Assembly (NCBI RefSeq): GCF_004022265.1
Contig: NZ_SAVB01000009.1
Coordinates: 94,505 to 158,504 of the forward strand
Direction: 5' to 3'
Length of the DNA stretch: 64,000 nt
From: Paenirhodobacter ferrireducens
Lineage (GTDB): Bacteria > Pseudomonadota > Alphaproteobacteria > Rhodobacterales > Rhodobacteraceae
Position 1 is the first letter of the stretch; every line of letters starts with the position of its first letter. The notes beneath the pieces are model-generated. The model was not told the DNA's origin, ran no database searches, and was given only the letters and a program-made list of their open reading frames with translations. A program made the position numbers and the translations under genes. This document shows, piece after piece, positions 36,204 through 45,002 of the stretch.

Positions 36204-36833
36204 TCAGTGATAATCCGGAATGCCCGGCATGGTGATGAAGCCCGGGGTCAGCCGCACCCGCCGCGCCCAGAGCCGCAGCGCCGGGAAGGCATCGTGGTCG
36301 AGCCCGTGGTCGCGGCTGAGCGCGAAGGCCGGGAACAGCGCCAGATCGGCCAGCGTCAGCTCGGGCCCGGCGAAGAAGCCAAGGCCGCGGATCGTCTGAT
36401 GCGTCATGTGGTCTTCCATCACCCGCAGCATCCGGGCGGTGCGCGCCGAGAGCGCGGCAAGGTCGCCGGGTGTTGCCATCAGCGCAATCTCGCGCGCGGC
36501 CTTCGCCACGGCGAGATGCTGGGCCCAGAAGGCGAGCCAGTCGTCGATCCGCGCGGCAATCACCTCGTCCTCGGGCAGCAGCCGCCGCTCGGGATCGAGT
36601 GCCGCGAGCCGGCGCAGGATCGCCTCGGGCTGGGTCAGCACCAGCGTCTCGTCCTGAAGGATCGGCAGCGTGCCGAGCGGGTTCAGTCGCATGTAGGCAT
36701 CCGAGCGGTGTTCGGCGCCCGGGAACATGTCGACATTGCGCAGATCGAGCGCGACCCCGGTGCAGGCGGCGACCAGCCGGGCGCGATAGCAATCCTCGTC
36801 GAGGTCGTAATTGTGCAGAAGCGGTGCGCTCAT
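36204..36833 (-). CDS. Glutathione S-transferase-like protein
   Basis: 209 residues with an N-terminal thioredoxin-fold domain (LHNYDLDEDCYRARLVAACTG, cis-proline region NPLGTLPIL, QPEAILRRL) and an all-helical C-terminal domain (AGPELTLADLALFPAF). It might conjugate glutathione to a reactive ring-cleavage product, or isomerise it as maleylacetoacetate-isomerase relatives do. Its start overlaps the Rieske gene stop (ATGA), linking it directly to the oxygenase electron carrier. Confidence 0.86.
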   Translation of the reverse strand: MSAPLLHNYDLDEDCYRARLVAACTGVALDLRNVDMFPGAEHRSDAYMRLNPLGTLPILQDETLVLTQPEAILRRLAALDPERRLLPEDEVIAARIDDWLAFWAQHLAVAKAAREIALMATPGDLAALSARTARMLRVMEDHMTHQTIRGLGFFAGPELTLADLALFPAFALSRDHGLDHDAFPALRLWARRVRLTPGFITMPGIPDYH

Positions 36834-37477
36834 GCGGCGATCTCCTTCTCGGCGGCGCGGCGCAGGGTTTCCGCCCAGTCACAGATCGCCAGCAGGGTCT
36901 CGGCCGAGGCGCCGGGGCGGGTGGTGATGTGCAGTGCGACGGTGCCGGGGCGGATCGGCTGCACACCAATGGCGAGCGGGCCGTGCGCGCAGTCGAGCGT
37001 TGCCAGCGCCCCCTCGATCACCGCGTTTTCCTCGTTCAGCAGCATGTCTGCGACGGTGATCAACCCGGCCTCGAGGGTGATCGAGCGCACCGGGACCGCA
37101 TCGGGCAGGGCAGGGACTTCGATCGGATCGGTGCCCAGCGGCAGCGCCGCCCAGATCATGCCGCCGGTCTCGGTGCAGCCATAGCGCGCCGCACAGATCG
37201 AACCCGGGACCTCCAGATCGGGGTGAGCGGGGATCTTGCGGCAGATGCCGCCCTCGTCGAATTCCCAGCCATGATAGAGGCAGGCGATATGGTCGCCGCG
37301 CACGAAGCCGAAGCTCAGCTTCATGCCGCGGTGCGGGCAGCGGTCTTCCCAGGCATGGGCGCGCCCGTCGGTGTCGCGCCAGACCACGATCTCGGCGTCC
37401 TCCACCATGGTTCCCGCCGAGGTGCCCGGCGCGATGTCGCGGGCCAGCGCAAGCGGCACCCATTGCGTCCCAGTCAT
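36830..37477 (-). CDS. Stand-alone Rieske 2Fe-2S protein
   Basis: 215 residues. The first about 110 form a Rieske domain with C47, H49, C66 and H69 (CPHRG, then CLYHGW, 16 residues between H49 and C66), as in oxygenase alpha subunits. The rest (about 100 residues) has no mononuclear-iron ENxxDxxHxxxxH motif and no family that I recognise. The two Rieske-less oxygenase subunits (30274 and 44136) lack exactly this module, so it probably serves as their cluster in trans. It is coupled to the GST gene; no reductase gene is seen nearby. Confidence 0.88.
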   Translation of the reverse strand: MTGTQWVPLALARDIAPGTSAGTMVEDAEIVVWRDTDGRAHAWEDRCPHRGMKLSFGFVRGDHIACLYHGWEFDEGGICRKIPAHPDLEVPGSICAARYGCTETGGMIWAALPLGTDPIEVPALPDAVPVRSITLEAGLITVADMLLNEENAVIEGALATLDCAHGPLAIGVQPIRPGTVALHITTRPGASAETLLAICDWAETLRRAAEKEIAA

Positions 37478-37501
37478 TCTTCGATCCTCGCTGTTGGTCG
37501 T

Positions 37502-37759
37502 TCAGTCGTTGTCATTGCGCTCCACCTCGCGCACCAGGCAATCCGCCGGGCCGAGGCTCAAGGCCATCTCGAAGGCGTCGACCAGATCCGGAGCGCCGGC
37601 GACACGCAGCCGTGCGGCCGTTGCATCAACTGCAATGGTGTCGAGCGCGATCGACAGCCGCGCGGCGCGATGGGCGGCGAATTCGGCGAAGCTGTCCGGG
37701 CGGATCTGCCCGAAGAAGGTGAATGTCGCGCGCGATGCAGGGCGCCGGGAAGCAGGCAT
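37502..37759 (-). CDS. Acylphosphatase-like small protein
   Basis: 85 residues whose layout recalls acylphosphatases: FTFFGQIR strand, helix FAEFAAHRAARL, GAPDLVDAFEMALSLGP and a final VREVE strand. The catalytic arginine and asparagine positions are not conserved, so a ligand-binding or assembly role is as likely as hydrolysis. First gene of the leftward unit with the Rieske, GST and lysR genes, 24 bp before the Rieske gene. ATG 37759 is chosen from the only sensible start. Confidence 0.65.
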   Translation of the reverse strand: MPASRRPASRATFTFFGQIRPDSFAEFAAHRAARLSIALDTIAVDATAARLRVAGAPDLVDAFEMALSLGPADCLVREVERNDND

Positions 37760-37875
37760 GGCAGGCCTTTGAGGCGATGGAAACTGGTCTGGCCGGGGCC
37801 CGGACGCACGGTGGGGGGCGTCGCTCCGGTGCCGGTCCGGGGTCAGTAAGACCAGCCCGGGCCGGCCCGTCAAGT

Positions 37876-37892
37876 GTTGCGTTTTGCGCAAC
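37876..37892. promoter_or_regulatory. Candidate LysR operator in the divergent promoter region
   Basis: GTTGC-GTTTTGC-GCAAC (six paired bases, GTTGCG/CGCAAC) has the same 17-bp frame and T-N11-A core as the site at 35253. It lies in the 291-bp gap between the leftward Rieske unit (start 37759) and the rightward importer operon (start 38051), so one site could serve both. I see no other clear signal in that gap. Confidence 0.7.
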
Positions 37893-38050
37893 GTTGAGGT
37901 CTCGGATTTGGCGCTATCCAGAACGGCTGGAATCGGGGCACGCTGCAGATGCAAACGGTGCGCGGTCTTGCCGCCCCGCCACGACAGAACCGATGAAACG
38001 GACCTCCGCCGGCAAGAGCGGAGCCGCAGACCGACACTGGGAGCCTCCTC

Positions 38051-39175
38051 ATGATCTCTATCAAGTCTCTTTCCCGCCGCGGCTTTCTGAACATGGGCGC
38101 GGCCGCGGGCGCGGGCCTGCTGCTGCCGAAAACCGGGCTCGTGCGCCCCGCCTTTGCCGAGGCGCCGCTCGCCCCCGTCGACGTCAAGGATGCGATGATC
38201 GCCTTCGGCCACACCGGCCCGGTCTCGGACGAGGGCTGGACCTGGGCGCATGACCAGGGGATGAAGGCGGTCGAGGCGGCCTTCCCGGGCATCCGCACCT
38301 CCTTCGTCGAGTCGGTCCCCTATTCGGCAGACGCCACACGCATCTTCCGCCAGTTCGTCGCCGACGGGGCGAACATGGTCTTCGCCACCTCGAACTATGG
38401 CGATTTCCTCTATGACGTCGCCAGGCGCGCCCCCGAGGTCGCCTTCTACGAATGCGACGGCCGCACCCACATGGACAACCTCGGCACCTATTACGTGCAG
38501 CACTGGTATCCGTCCTATGTTGCGGGCATCGCCGCCGGTGCGATGTCGAAGACCGGCAAGCTCGGCTATGTCGCCTCCTTCCCGGTGCCCTCGGTCTATT
38601 CTGGCACCAACGCCTTCCTGATGGGCGCGCGCACGGTGAACCCGGCCGCGACCGTGCAGTGCATCGTCATCAACTCCTGGTTCGACCCGCAGGCGGCGAC
38701 CCAGGCCGGCACCGCGCTTCTCGACAATGGCTGCGACGTGCTCTTCGGGATCATGGACGAGGCCGGCTATCTGCAGGTTGCCGAGGCGCGGGGCGCGAAG
38801 GCGGTGATGTGGAACACCGATCTGCGCCGCTATGGCCCGAAGGCCTACATCACCTCGATCATGGTCGACTTCAAACCCTTCTACGTCGAGCAGGTGCGCC
38901 GCCGCCTTGCGGGCGAATGGACGCCGACCTACGGGCTGCTGCCGATGGGGCAGGGCGTCGACCGCGACGCCTGGGGCGAGACGGTGCCGCCCGAGGTCGC
39001 CGCCAAGGCCGATGCCGCGCGCACGAAGATGATGCAGGAGGGCTGGAGCCCCTTCGTCGGCGAGATCAAGGACTCGAAAGGCACCATCAAGGTCGCCGCA
39101 GGCCAGAAGATGACCGAGGAAGAGCTCTATCACTGGGACTGGTCGATCGAGGGCGTCTCGGGCCTCGACGCCTGA
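38051..39175 (+). CDS. BMP family ABC transporter substrate-binding protein
   Basis: 374-residue periplasmic binding protein of the PnrA/BmpA family, whose known members bind purine nucleosides. The N-terminus carries a Tat-type signal (SRRGFL, then a hydrophobic stretch to about residue 36). Mature blocks include FGHTGPVSDEGWTWAHDQG, FATSNYGDF, HWYPSYVAGIAAGAMSKTG and VLFGIMDEAGY. First gene of the rightward operon; the ATP-binding gene begins 7 bp downstream. A purine, nucleoside or similar heterocycle is the expected cargo. Confidence 0.92.
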   Translation: MISIKSLSRRGFLNMGAAAGAGLLLPKTGLVRPAFAEAPLAPVDVKDAMIAFGHTGPVSDEGWTWAHDQGMKAVEAAFPGIRTSFVESVPYSADATRIFRQFVADGANMVFATSNYGDFLYDVARRAPEVAFYECDGRTHMDNLGTYYVQHWYPSYVAGIAAGAMSKTGKLGYVASFPVPSVYSGTNAFLMGARTVNPAATVQCIVINSWFDPQAATQAGTALLDNGCDVLFGIMDEAGYLQVAEARGAKAVMWNTDLRRYGPKAYITSIMVDFKPFYVEQVRRRLAGEWTPTYGLLPMGQGVDRDAWGETVPPEVAAKADAARTKMMQEGWSPFVGEIKDSKGTIKVAAGQKMTEEELYHWDWSIEGVSGLDA

Positions 39176-39182
39176 GGCGGCG

Positions 39183-40739
39183 ATGGCAGCGCCTTCGATC
39201 CAGTCGCGTCTCGGGCTGGTGCCCGGGACGCCGCCGCTTGTCTCGCTGCGCGGGGTTGGCAAGGTCTTTCCGGGCGTGATCGCCAATGCCGATGTCGATC
39301 TCGACGTCTTCCCGGGCGAGATCCACGCGCTTCTGGGCGAGAACGGCGCCGGCAAGTCGACGCTGATGAACATCCTGACGGGCATCTATCAGCCCGACGA
39401 GGGCGAGATCATCGTCGGCGGCCGCGCGGTCAGCTTTGCCTCGCCGGTCGATGCGATCGCCGCGGGCATCGGCATGGTGCACCAGCATTTCAAGCTGGTG
39501 CGCGCCTTCACCGTGGCCGAGAACATCCATCTGGGCTGGAGCGAGACGCCAAGGCGGATCTCGCGCGTCGCGCTCGAGACGCGCACGGCCGAGCTGTCGG
39601 CGCGGCTCGGTCTCGCCGTCGATCCGGCGGCGCGGGTGGCCGAGCTGTCGACCGGCGAGCAGCAGCGCGTCGAGATCCTGCGGGTGCTGGCCCGCAAGGC
39701 GCGGGTGCTGATCCTCGACGAGCCGACGGCGGTGCTGACGCCTGCCGAGGCGCGCGAGCTTTTCGCCGCCCTGCGCGCCTTCGTGGCCGAGGGCAATGCG
39801 GTGATCTTCATCAGTCACAAGCTCGACGAGGTGCTGGAGATCGCGCATCGCGTCACCATCCTGCGTCAGGGGCGCAAGGTGGCGACCGACTGGACCGACG
39901 CCTGCACCGAGACGAGCCTCGCACAGCAGATGGTCGGCCGCGAGATCGTGCTGAGCGACATGCGCGGCACCGAGCGGGGCCGCATCGGCGCGTCGGTGCT
40001 GGCGCTCGAGGGCGTCAGCCTGATGTCCGAGGGCGTGACACTGCTCAAGAACGTCTCGCTCGAGCTGCGCGCGGGCGAGATCCTCGGCATCGCCGGGGTC
40101 GCGGGCAATGGTCAGCGCGAGCTGACGCAGGTGATGACCGGGCTTGCGGTGCCGACGACCGGCCGGGTGTGGCTGGAGGGCGCCGATGTCACCCGTGCCG
40201 GCGCGCGCAGGATCGCGGCGCAGGGCGTGGGCCATATCCCCGAGGACCGGCTGCACGCCGGCATGGCGCCGGCGCTCTCGATCACCGACAACGCGGTTCT
40301 GCGCGAATACGCGAAACCGCCGCTGTCGCTCGGGCCGCTGTTCCGGCCCTGGCGCGCGACGCGGCTTGCGCGCGAGATCGCCGCCGCTGCCGAGGTCATG
40401 GTGCCGAGCTTCGAGATGCCGGCGCGCAACCTCTCGGGGGGCAACCAGCAGCGCCTTGTGGCGCGGCGCGAGATGCGCATCGCCTCGAAGGTGCTGGTCG
40501 CGGCCTATCCCTCGCGCGGGCTCGACGTCGGCGCGATCAACACGATGATGCGCTATTTCACCGAGCTGCGCGACGCCGGCGTCGCCGTGGTTCTGGTGTC
40601 CGAGGAACTGGAGGAACTGTTGACCCTCGCTGACCGGATCGCCGTGATGTTTCATGGCGAGATCATGGGCGTCGTGCCTGCCGAGGGCGCGGATATCGAG
40701 GCGATCGGCCTGATGATGGGCGGGAGGCGCGCGGCATGA
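39183..40739 (+). CDS. ABC transporter ATP-binding protein, two-domain (BMP/nucleoside type)
   Basis: 518 residues with two ABC domains in tandem. Domain 1 has GENGAGKST, LSTGEQQRVEI and ILDEPTAVLTP. Domain 2 has a degenerate P-loop (GVAGNGQREL), LSGGNQQR and an atypical Walker B ending AAYPSRGLDVG. This asymmetric layout is normal for the RbsA/YufO-type importers that work with BMP binding proteins. It overlaps the first permease gene (ATGA). Confidence 0.93.
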   Translation: MAAPSIQSRLGLVPGTPPLVSLRGVGKVFPGVIANADVDLDVFPGEIHALLGENGAGKSTLMNILTGIYQPDEGEIIVGGRAVSFASPVDAIAAGIGMVHQHFKLVRAFTVAENIHLGWSETPRRISRVALETRTAELSARLGLAVDPAARVAELSTGEQQRVEILRVLARKARVLILDEPTAVLTPAEARELFAALRAFVAEGNAVIFISHKLDEVLEIAHRVTILRQGRKVATDWTDACTETSLAQQMVGREIVLSDMRGTERGRIGASVLALEGVSLMSEGVTLLKNVSLELRAGEILGIAGVAGNGQRELTQVMTGLAVPTTGRVWLEGADVTRAGARRIAAQGVGHIPEDRLHAGMAPALSITDNAVLREYAKPPLSLGPLFRPWRATRLAREIAAAAEVMVPSFEMPARNLSGGNQQRLVARREMRIASKVLVAAYPSRGLDVGAINTMMRYFTELRDAGVAVVLVSEELEELLTLADRIAVMFHGEIMGVVPAEGADIEAIGLMMGGRRAA

Positions 40740-41785
40740 GCTATCGTCTGCAACGCCTGCCGGTCGCGAAACCCTCGGTCGCCTTCGCGGCGCGCATCGC
40801 CTCGGTGGTGCTGGCACTGCTGACCGCGGGGCTGGTGCTGAAACTCGTCGGCATGGAGCCGCTGGCGCTGGCTGGCCGGGTGCTGAAATCGACCTTCGGC
40901 TCGAGCTTCGGGCTCGAGGATCTGGCGCTTCTGTTCACGCCGCTCCTGTATTGCGGGCTGGCTGTGGCGGTGGCGCTGCGGATCGGGGCGTGGAACATCG
41001 GCGCCGAGGGGCAGTTCAATCTGGGCGCCTTTGCCGCGACCGGGATCGCGCTCTTCGTGCCGGGGCCGGACTGGGCGCTGCTGCCGGCGATGGCGGTCGC
41101 GGGGGCGCTGGCGGGAGCCGCCTGGATCCTGATGCCGACGCTCGCGCGGGCCTATGCGGGCGTGTCCGAGCTCATTACCACGCTGCTGCTGAACTTCGTC
41201 GCGCTGCTGCTGGTCTATTGGGTCTCGACCGGGCCGTGGCTCGACCCGTCGGGGCATGCGCTGGCCACCACCGCGCGGCTGCCGGTCGCGGTGCCGGAAT
41301 TCTGGGGCATCGTGCATTGGGGGCTGCCGGTCGCGCTGATCCTCGCCGTGGGGCTGGCCGCGGTCTTTGCCTTCACCCGCTGGGGCTATGAGGTGCGGAT
41401 CGGCGGCTCGAACCCGGGGGCGGCGCGCTATGCCGGCATGCCGGTGCGGCGCCATCTGATCGCGGTGATGCTGCTTTCGGGCGCCATCGCCGGGCTCGGC
41501 GGGATGATGGAGGTCGCGGGCACCGTCGGCCGGCTGCAGGGCGGGATCTCGAACAATTACGGCTATCTCGGCATCATGGTCGCGGTGCTGGCCCGGGCCG
41601 CGCCGCTTGGCACCATCGCCACCGCCTTCCTGATGGCCACGATCCTGAACGGCGGCATCATCTTGCAGACCCAGGGGCTGACCACCCACACCGTGCTCGC
41701 GCTGACCGGGCTGATCCTGCTCTATGCCGCAATCGGCGACGAGGCCGCGAAATACCGCATCGTCAAACTCGCGAAGGGAGCGTGA
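40736..41785 (+). CDS. ABC transporter permease (BMP/nucleoside type), first
   Basis: 349-residue BPD_transp_2-type permease with about nine helices and the conserved AEGQFNLGAFAA and YAGVSELITTLLLNFVALLLV blocks, plus RIGGSNPGAARYAGMP. Translationally coupled to the ATPase upstream; the second permease begins 1 bp after its stop. The pair forms the channel of the purine/heterocycle importer. Confidence 0.92.
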   Translation: MSYRLQRLPVAKPSVAFAARIASVVLALLTAGLVLKLVGMEPLALAGRVLKSTFGSSFGLEDLALLFTPLLYCGLAVAVALRIGAWNIGAEGQFNLGAFAATGIALFVPGPDWALLPAMAVAGALAGAAWILMPTLARAYAGVSELITTLLLNFVALLLVYWVSTGPWLDPSGHALATTARLPVAVPEFWGIVHWGLPVALILAVGLAAVFAFTRWGYEVRIGGSNPGAARYAGMPVRRHLIAVMLLSGAIAGLGGMMEVAGTVGRLQGGISNNYGYLGIMVAVLARAAPLGTIATAFLMATILNGGIILQTQGLTTHTVLALTGLILLYAAIGDEAAKYRIVKLAKGA

Positions 41786-41786
41786 G

Positions 41787-42722
41787 ATGGATATTCTCGC
41801 AGGGCTGATCCAGACCGCCTTCCTCGCCGGCGGGGTGCTGGCGTTGGCCGCGCTTGGCGAGGTGCTGGCCGAGCGCGTGGGCGTCGTCAACCTCGGTGTC
41901 GAGGGGCTGATGGCACTGGGCGCGATGACCGCGATCACCACCGTCGTCGCCTCGCCCCATCCCTGGCTCGGCTTTGGCGCGGCGCTGCTCGTCGGGCTGG
42001 GCGTCGGCATGGTCTATGCCTTCGCCACCGTGGTGATCCGCGCCAATCAGGTGCTGAGCGGGCTCGCACTGACCTATATCGGCACCGGCATGGCGGCGAC
42101 GCTGGGCAAGCCCGTCTCGGGCAGCCCGTCGCCCGCCACCTTCCGCCCGCTCGACCTTGGGTTCCTGTCGGACCTGCCCTTCGTCGGGCGCGCCTTCTTC
42201 AGCCACAACATCCTCGTCTACATCATCTTTCTGGTGTTGCCGGTGGTGCTGCACTGGCTGATGTTCCACACCCGCCACGGGCTGAACATGCGCGCCGTGG
42301 GCGAGAACCCGGCCGCCGCCGATGCCGCAGGCATCCCGGTGATGAAGTTCCGCTTCTGGTACACCGCGCTTGGCGCGGCGCTGGCGGCCGGGGCAGGGGC
42401 CTATCTGACGCTTGCCTTCGTGCCGAGCTGGTCCGAAGGCGTGGTCTCGGGCCGCGGCTGGATCGCCGTCGCGCTGGTGATCTTTGCGGGCTTCCGGCCG
42501 GTGAACGCGGTGCTTGCGGCGCTGCTTTTCGGCTTCGTCACCGCACTCGGCTTTGTCGGGCAGGCGCGGAACTGGCCGGTCGCCGCCTCGATCCTGTCGA
42601 TGCTGCCTTACCTTGGCACCATCGCGCTGATGATCGTGCCGGTGCTCGCCTGGCAGCGGATGCGCCGGCTGATGGCTGCGCCCGAAGGCCTGACCGAGCC
42701 CTATTTCCGGGACGTGCGATGA
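41787..42722 (+). CDS. ABC transporter permease (BMP/nucleoside type), second
   Basis: 311-residue partner permease with LAALGEVLAERVGVVNLGVEGLMALGAM, RANQVLSGLALTYIGTG and MRAVGENPAAADAAGI, all typical of the YufQ-like branch. GGGAG precedes ATG 41787. Its stop overlaps the start of the deaminase gene (ATGA), so import and deamination are expressed together. Confidence 0.92.
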   Translation: MDILAGLIQTAFLAGGVLALAALGEVLAERVGVVNLGVEGLMALGAMTAITTVVASPHPWLGFGAALLVGLGVGMVYAFATVVIRANQVLSGLALTYIGTGMAATLGKPVSGSPSPATFRPLDLGFLSDLPFVGRAFFSHNILVYIIFLVLPVVLHWLMFHTRHGLNMRAVGENPAAADAAGIPVMKFRFWYTALGAALAAGAGAYLTLAFVPSWSEGVVSGRGWIAVALVIFAGFRPVNAVLAALLFGFVTALGFVGQARNWPVAASILSMLPYLGTIALMIVPVLAWQRMRRLMAAPEGLTEPYFRDVR

Positions 42723-44125
42723 AGACCCTGCTGAAGAACATCTCGGTCCTTGCGACCTTCGACGATGCGGGCGGCCCGGCCGGGCGCGAGCTGACCGATG
42801 CGGGGCTTCTGATCGACGGGCCTCGCATCGCCGCGGTCGGGCCGATGGCCGACTTCGCGGATGTCGCGGCCGACCGGGTGATCGACCTGAGCAATCACGT
42901 CGTGATGCCGGGGATGGTGAACACCCACCACCATTTCTATCAGAACCTGACCCGGGTGATGGTGCAGGACGATCCGCTCTTCGACTGGCTGAAGACGCTC
43001 TATCCGATCTGGGCGCGGATCGACGACCGGGCGATGGAGATCGCCGCGCGCATGGCGATGGCCGAGCTGATCGCCTCGGGCTGCACCACCTCGTCGGATC
43101 ACCAGTATATCATGCCCAACGACTGCACCCTCGACACGCCGATCCGTGTCGCGCAGGAGATGGGGATGCGCTTTCACGCGGCGCGGGGTGCGATGTCGCG
43201 CGGCGAAAGCAAGGGCGGCCTGCCGCCCGACAGCTGCGTCGAGGCGGAAGAGGACATCCTGCGCGACGCCGAGCGGCTGATCCACCGCTATCACGACATG
43301 AGCGAGGGGGCGATGACGCGCATCGTTCTGGCGCCCTGCTCGGCCTTCTCGGTGACGCCCGGGCTGATGCGCGAGGCGGCCGAGCTGGCGCGGTCGCACC
43401 GGGGGGTGCATCTGCATTCCCACATCGCCGAAGTGCTCGACGAAGAGCTCTATTGCCACGAGATCTATGGCATGCGCTCGGTCGGCTATGCCGAAAGCGT
43501 CGGCTGGCTCGGCCCTGATGTCTGGTTCGCGCATGCGATCTTCCTCGACGATGCCGAGATCCGGCTGTTTGCCGAGACCGGCACCGGCGCCACCTTCTGC
43601 CCCTCGGCCCACATGCGTTGCGGCCTTGGCATCATGCGGGCGCGCGAGATGCTCGATGCCGGGGTGACGGTGGGGCTCGGCGTCGACGGTTCGGCCTCGA
43701 ACGACACCTCGAACATGTTCCAGGAGGCGCGCATGGCCCAGTATCTGCAGCGCGTCGCCCCGGCGAGATACCTGTCGGCCAAGCCCGGCGGGCGCGGCGG
43801 TTTCGGCGGAACGCCGGCGGCGCTCTCGGCGCGCGAGGCGCTGTGGATGGCGACGCGGGGCGGGGCGAAGCTGCTTGGCCGTGACGACATCGGCCAGCTC
43901 GCGCCGGGCAAGGCCGCCGACGTGATCGCGGTGCGCCGCGACCAGCTCGGCCTTGCCGGCACGCAGCGCGATCCGCTTGCCGCGCTCGTCATGTGCGGTC
44001 CCTTCGCGGTCGATTATTCCTTCATCAACGGTGTCCCGGTGATCGAGCGGCGGGGCTTCTCCCGGCTCGACATCGAGGCCGCCCTTGCCGAACATGGCCA
44101 GACCATGGCGCGGATCTATGCCTGA
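42719..44125 (+). CDS. 8-oxoguanine/isoxanthopterin deaminase-like amidohydrolase
   Basis: 468-residue deaminase. Metal ligands include H70 and H72 (NTHHHF), with YQNLTRVMVQDDPLFDWL, SSDHQYIMPNDC, HSHIAEVLDEELY, FCPSAHMRCGLGIM and GVDGSASNDTSN; these blocks are characteristic of the 8-oxoguanine deaminase subgroup, which also includes isoxanthopterin deaminases. It removes the exocyclic amino group of an oxidised purine or pterin. Its place after the importer genes and before a Rieske-less oxygenase suggests an early catabolic step. Sequence alone does not decide between purine and pterin. Confidence 0.88.
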   Translation: MKTLLKNISVLATFDDAGGPAGRELTDAGLLIDGPRIAAVGPMADFADVAADRVIDLSNHVVMPGMVNTHHHFYQNLTRVMVQDDPLFDWLKTLYPIWARIDDRAMEIAARMAMAELIASGCTTSSDHQYIMPNDCTLDTPIRVAQEMGMRFHAARGAMSRGESKGGLPPDSCVEAEEDILRDAERLIHRYHDMSEGAMTRIVLAPCSAFSVTPGLMREAAELARSHRGVHLHSHIAEVLDEELYCHEIYGMRSVGYAESVGWLGPDVWFAHAIFLDDAEIRLFAETGTGATFCPSAHMRCGLGIMRAREMLDAGVTVGLGVDGSASNDTSNMFQEARMAQYLQRVAPARYLSAKPGGRGGFGGTPAALSAREALWMATRGGAKLLGRDDIGQLAPGKAADVIAVRRDQLGLAGTQRDPLAALVMCGPFAVDYSFINGVPVIERRGFSRLDIEAALAEHGQTMARIYA

Positions 44126-44135
44126 GGAGAGGATG

Positions 44136-44999
44136 ATGAACGCTCTTGTTCCCGAAGTGACGGATGGCAGCAACGACCAGTGGTTCTGCCTTGGCTGCAT
44201 TCAGGACATGCCGCAGGGCGCTCATGGCACCCGGCTTCTGGGCCATGACCTCGTGGTGACGAAACGCGGTGACCTGCTGACGGTGCGGATGGACGAGGCG
44301 GAACTGCCGCTGCGCGAGCGCTATGGCTATCTGTGGACGACGACCGGCACGCCCGCGGGCGAGGTGCCGGAGATCGCCGAGGCCGACGAGCGCGACCGCC
44401 GCTATGTGCCCTGCGGCGCGATCCCGGTGCGCGCCTCGGCGCCGCGGGTGATCGAGAACTTCCTCGACATGGCGCATTTCCCCTTCGTGCACACCGACAT
44501 CCTCGGCTCGGAACCGCTGACCGAGGTCGAGAAATACCGCTGCGAGATCCGCCGCGACGTGGACGAGGTCTGGGCGACGGATTGCGTCTTCACCCAGCCG
44601 AAGGCGGCGCTGGCCGCGACCGGGGCGATCCGCACCGATTACATCTATCGCGTCACCACGCCCTTCACCGTGCTGCTCTACAAGACCTGCCCGAATTCGG
44701 CGACGCGATGGGATGTGATCTGCCTCTTCGTGCAGCCGGTCGAGCCCGGCGTCTCGATCGCGCATCCGGTGATGTTCCTGCTCGATGACACGGGCACGAC
44801 GCAGGACCTGATCGCCTTCCAGCAGGTGATCTTCCTGCAAGACAAGATCATCCTCGAGAACCAGCGCCCGGTGCTGTTGCCGCTCGAACCGCGGGCCGAG
44901 ACGCCGACCCGCGCCGATGCCTCCTCGATCGCCTATCGGCGCTGGCTGAAGGAGAAGAACTGCCTTTACGGCACCAGCCTTGGCCCGAAGGCGGCCTGA
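44136..44999 (+). CDS. Rieske-type oxygenase catalytic subunit lacking the Rieske domain (copy 2)
   Basis: 287-residue paralogue of the protein at 30274, with the same missing Rieske segment: LLGHDLVVTKRGD passes straight to LPLRERYGYLWTT. It keeps bridging D111, iron ligands H114 and H119 (ENFLDMAHFPFVH) and D236 (FLQDKIILENQRP), and the shared C-terminal PTRADASSIAYRRWLKEK. A CLGC near residue 18 has no partnering histidines. I chose ATG 44136 on spacing to GGAGAGG; ATG 44133 is possible. It lies between two deaminase genes. Confidence 0.85.
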   Translation: MNALVPEVTDGSNDQWFCLGCIQDMPQGAHGTRLLGHDLVVTKRGDLLTVRMDEAELPLRERYGYLWTTTGTPAGEVPEIAEADERDRRYVPCGAIPVRASAPRVIENFLDMAHFPFVHTDILGSEPLTEVEKYRCEIRRDVDEVWATDCVFTQPKAALAATGAIRTDYIYRVTTPFTVLLYKTCPNSATRWDVICLFVQPVEPGVSIAHPVMFLLDDTGTTQDLIAFQQVIFLQDKIILENQRPVLLPLEPRAETPTRADASSIAYRRWLKEKNCLYGTSLGPKAA

Positions 45000-45002
45000 G
45001 CG

